Below, piece after piece: positions 61,478 to 64,000 of a stretch of 64,000 bases of DNA (the stretch's first letter is position 1; every line of letters starts with the position of its first letter). Source of the DNA: Okibacterium fritillariae (lineage in GTDB: Bacteria > Actinomycetota > Actinomycetes > Actinomycetales > Microbacteriaceae); contig NZ_FUZP01000002.1 in assembly GCF_900167575.1 (NCBI RefSeq), positions 496,001 to 560,000 of the forward strand. Reading direction: 5' to 3'. The translations under genes were made by a program, and so were the position numbers. The notes under the pieces are model-generated. The model was not told the origin of the DNA, did not search any database, and saw only the letters and a program-made list of their open reading frames with translations.

Positions 61478-62980
61478 ATGACGTACCCGACCCCGCGCGA
61501 CGACCCGAACTCGTCGCACGGCCGGTTGCCCTCCGGCCCACCCATCCTCAACGCGCCCCCGGGCGCGCCCTCCGCCCCGAACAGCGCCCAGCCCGAGCAG
61601 CAGCATGCCTACGCCGCCCCCGATCGCTCGGGTCAGCAGGCGCCGCTCGCCCCACAAGAACCGCCGCTCACCCCGCGCGATCCCTACGCCACCGACGGTC
61701 GCGCCCCCGGCGCCGACGCCCAGAACGCACCGTCCTCCGCCCCCAATTCGGGGCGTTATTACCCGCCGCAGCCCGTCTATGGCGGCCCCGGGTTCACCCA
61801 GCCGGCGCGCGACGCGCAGCCGCAATACGCGCAGCCGGCCAAGGCGCCCTACTTCGTGCAACCCGTCTGGTCGCAGCGCGTCAAGCCGTCCTCCGTCATG
61901 GCCGTCCTCGCCCTGTCCGCGATAGCCGTGCTCGGCCTCCTGCTCGGCGGGCTCATCATCTACTTCGTCTCGCAGCTCGGCGCCATGGCGGTCGGACTCT
62001 CGTTCTTCGGCGCGCTCATCCCGCTCGCCGTCGTGCTCGCCGCCGTCGCCTGGGTCGACCGGTGGGAGCCGGAACCCCGTCTCGCGCTCGTCTTCTCGTT
62101 CCTGTGGGGTGCCGCGGCCGCAGCATCCATGGCCCTGCTCGTCGGGCTCGGGGTCGAGGTCGCCGCCTATCTGGCCACGGGCTCCGGTCCGGGTGCGTTC
62201 TTCTCGGCCGCCATCCAGGCACCCGTCGTCGAAGAGATCGCCAAGGGTCTCGGCATCCTCATCGTGTTCTATGCCGCGCGCCGCCACTTCGACGGCCCGC
62301 TCGACGGCATGGTCTATGCGGCCGTCATCGCCGCCGGGTTCGCCTTCACCGAGAACATCCTCTACTTCGCGCAGGCGCTGTGGGATGGCGGCTTCAGCGG
62401 GTTGAGCGTCACCTTCGTGCTGCGCGCCGTGCTCTCGCCGTTCGCGCACGTCATGTTCACGACCATGACGGGTCTCGCCCTCGGTTTCGCCGCCCGACGT
62501 TCCACGTCTCTCGGCGCACTGCTCTACTTCCTGGTCGGCCTCGTGCCGGCCATTTTGCTGCACGCCCTCTGGAACGGTGCGCTCTTCTTCATCGACTCCC
62601 TCGGCAGCTACATCGTCTACTACCTGCTCGTGCAGGTGCCGCTCTTCGCGGGCGCGGTCACGCTCACGGTGCTGGTGCGCCGCCACGAGATCAAGCTCAC
62701 GCAGGCACGACTCAACGAGTATGCGGCCGCCGGCTGGTTCACGCCCGCCGAGGTCACGATGCTGGCCACCTGGTCGGGTCGCCGCCGCGCCCGCGCCTGG
62801 GCCGCGACGCTTCCGGGCGACAAGGGTAAGGTCATGCGCCAGTTCGCCCGCGACGCCACGCGCCTCGCCTACACGCGCCAGCGCATCATCACGGGCCGCA
62901 ACCACCTGGTCAACCGCCGCACCGAACAAGAACTCCTCGCCGCGGTCACCACCGACCGCGCGGTCCTTCTCGGCCCCTAG
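61478..62980 (+). CDS. PrsW-family intramembrane metalloprotease
   Basis: 500 residues from ATG 61478 (leaderless; the frame upstream to 61436 is rejected). A ~130-residue Pro/Gln/Ala-rich disordered N-terminus precedes about eight hydrophobic segments and the PrsW domain with RWEPEPRLALVFSFLWGA, VVEEIAKGLGILIVFYAARR and HVMFTTMTGLALGF. PrsW proteins are Glu-dependent intramembrane proteases (B. subtilis PrsW cleaves the anti-sigma factor RsiW); here the substrate is unknown. The last ~100 residues are a basic tail. Confidence 0.87.
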   Translation: MTYPTPRDDPNSSHGRLPSGPPILNAPPGAPSAPNSAQPEQQHAYAAPDRSGQQAPLAPQEPPLTPRDPYATDGRAPGADAQNAPSSAPNSGRYYPPQPVYGGPGFTQPARDAQPQYAQPAKAPYFVQPVWSQRVKPSSVMAVLALSAIAVLGLLLGGLIIYFVSQLGAMAVGLSFFGALIPLAVVLAAVAWVDRWEPEPRLALVFSFLWGAAAAASMALLVGLGVEVAAYLATGSGPGAFFSAAIQAPVVEEIAKGLGILIVFYAARRHFDGPLDGMVYAAVIAAGFAFTENILYFAQALWDGGFSGLSVTFVLRAVLSPFAHVMFTTMTGLALGFAARRSTSLGALLYFLVGLVPAILLHALWNGALFFIDSLGSYIVYYLLVQVPLFAGAVTLTVLVRRHEIKLTQARLNEYAAAGWFTPAEVTMLATWSGRRRARAWAATLPGDKGKVMRQFARDATRLAYTRQRIITGRNHLVNRRTEQELLAAVTTDRAVLLGP

Positions 62981-63024
62981 CCCGGCTCACCCACCCTCGC
63001 GAGGCAGATCGTGGGCTAACACAG

Positions 63025-63075
63025 ACTCATCGCCCGGTGCTGCGGCACTGCCTGCAAGTCTCCCGGGCGACGAGT
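63025..63075 (+). terminator. Long inverted repeat after PrsW-like gene
   Basis: ACTCATCGCCCGG (63025-63037) pairs with 63063-63075 in 12 of 13 positions (one A-C mismatch); loop 25 bases. It stands 44 bases after the stop, in a 223-base gap with no other gene. Confidence 0.5.
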
Positions 63076-63203
63076 TATGTTCTCAGAATGCTCCCGTCGC
63101 GCCAGAAATGCAACACTTTTCTGGCGATCGGATGACGCGCCGCCCCGCCCGCCGGGACCGCCCCGTTTTTGACTCCCGAGCCCCGCTCGGCTTGGATGGT
63201 TGC

Positions 63204-63578
63204 ATGACTGATTCTGCGAAGAGCAAGCCCGAGATCGAAGCCCCCTCCGGCCCCGCGCCCGAGACCCTCGAGGTCGTCGACCTCATCATCGGCGATGGTG
63301 ACGAGGCGGCCGCGTCCTCCACCGTCGACGTGCACTACCTGGGCGTTGCCTACGACTCCGGCGAGGAGTTCGACTCCTCGTGGAGCCGCGGCCAGTCCAT
63401 CAACTTCCCCCTGCGCAACCTCATCGCCGGCTGGCAGGAAGGCATCCCCGGCATGAAGGTCGGCGGGCGCCGCCAGCTCACGGTTCCGCCGCACCTGGCC
63501 TACGGCCCGGCCGGTGGGGGACACCCGCTCTCGGGCGAGACCCTCATCTTCGTCATCGACCTGTTGGGTGTGAAGTAA
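63204..63578 (+). CDS. FKBP-type peptidyl-prolyl cis-trans isomerase (cytosolic)
   Basis: 124-residue small FKBP without a signal peptide: VHYLGVAYDSGEEFDSSW, GWQEGIPGMKVGGRRQLTVPPHLAYG, and the C-terminal FVIDLL strand are typical. The first ~20 residues are a flexible extension. ATG 63204 is preceded by TTGGAT 6 bases upstream, a poor but spaced match to a leaderless promoter. The longer frame from 62577 belongs to the previous gene in another frame. apt begins 3 bases after its stop. Confidence 0.93.
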   Translation: MTDSAKSKPEIEAPSGPAPETLEVVDLIIGDGDEAAASSTVDVHYLGVAYDSGEEFDSSWSRGQSINFPLRNLIAGWQEGIPGMKVGGRRQLTVPPHLAYGPAGGGHPLSGETLIFVIDLLGVK

Positions 63579-63581
63579 CCC

Positions 63582-64000
63582 TTGACCGTCGAAGAGATGG
63601 TGCTCTCGCTGAGTGACACCATCCCGGACTTCCCGAAGCCGGGAATCCTGTTCCGCGACCTGACCCCCGTGTTCGCCGATGCCGACGCTTTCCGCGCCGT
63701 CATCGACGATCTGGCGGGCCGCTTCGCGGGGCGGTATGACGCGGTGGCGGGCGTCGAGGCGCGCGGCTTCTTGCTGGCCTCGGCGTTGGCCTATGCATCC
63801 CACACGCCCCTCGCGATCGTGCGCAAGGCCGGAAAGCTCCCGGGCGAGGTGCTGAGCGAGGACTACGGCCTCGAATACGGTGCCGCCACGCTCGAGATCC
63901 GCCCCGGGCAGTTGCCGCAGGGTTCGCGCGTGCTGATCCTCGACGATGTGCTCGCCACGGGCGGGTCGTCGAATGCGGCGGCCACGCTCATCGAGCGCGC
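63582..64000 (+). CDS. apt: Adenine phosphoribosyltransferase (3' end beyond window)
   Basis: Purine salvage enzyme, adenine plus PRPP to AMP. The visible 139 codons contain LSDTIPDFPKPGILFRDLTPV, GVEARGF, and the PRPP-binding VLILDDVLATGGSS; the C-terminus is outside. Start TTG 63582 or ATG 63597 (same frame); neither has a strong ribosome site, so coupling to the FKBP gene 3 bases upstream is likely. With the two nucleobase permeases it fits a salvage-oriented neighbourhood. Confidence 0.92.
   Translation, partial: MTVEEMVLSLSDTIPDFPKPGILFRDLTPVFADADAFRAVIDDLAGRFAGRYDAVAGVEARGFLLASALAYASHTPLAIVRKAGKLPGEVLSEDYGLEYGAATLEIRPGQLPQGSRVLILDDVLATGGSSNAAATLIER

Overview
This window is 64 kb of high-GC chromosome from an actinobacterium, most likely the family Microbacteriaceae. 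The evidence is the gene order dxr - rip - ispG - proS - nusA - ylxR - infB - rbfA, a mycoredoxin-type glutaredoxin and a mycothiol-type DinB/MDMPI protein, frequent GTG starts, and many genes whose start codon lies 6-7 nt after a TANNNT -10 box (leaderless). No rRNA, tRNA, CRISPR array, insertion sequence or prophage was seen. It is essentially a core chromosomal region with a few accessory operons.

Layout. 1-5107: end of the F-type ATP synthase operon (atpH fragment, atpA, atpG, atpD, atpC). 5136-12705: single genes for stress and maintenance (yaaA, ogt, two-way convergent pairs of aldo/keto reductase and tspO, PP2C phosphatase and asparaginase II, OsmC and plsC) and an FKBP lipoprotein. 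12883-21197: isoprenoid genes dxr and ispG around the intramembrane protease rip, interrupted by murE and by a NarL-type two-component system with a small SHOCT-domain membrane protein. 21214-26633: a tight MoxR ATPase - DUF58 - small membrane protein - vWA - vWA - TPR-like operon. 26704-33701: proS, then the nusA-ylxR-infB-rbfA translation/transcription block. 33819-38360: mutY, a uridine-kinase-like gene with a damaged P-loop, truB, two small membrane proteins and ribF. 38429-43866: an MDMPI-family gene, then a SorC-type regulator, deoC and two aldehyde dehydrogenases (deoxynucleoside/deoxyribose catabolism). 43987-49938: SDR-DUF2867 protein, SNF2 helicase with a coupled membrane protein, mycoredoxin, pfkA. 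50019-58797: S9 peptidase, aldo/keto reductase, phosphate permease with its small partner, two nucleobase permeases, cyclic-nucleotide-type phosphoesterase. 59043-64000: aspA, an FAH-family hydrolase, a PrsW-type protease, a small FKBP and the beginning of apt.

The least ordinary signals are regulatory and structural rather than whole new gene clusters. At least 16 genes have a leaderless promoter geometry. The nusA-ylxR gap is almost entirely stem-loops, one of which contains an inverted copy of the nusA 3' end. Several genes (sorC, tspO, plsC, rip) have short tandem repeats that start in their last codons and run across the stop. The two-component operon has an inverted repeat whose right half recurs in front of the SHOCT gene. 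The deoC operon regulator has two spaced operator-like palindromes, and its operon ends with a half-length aldehyde dehydrogenase that has no catalytic cysteine.
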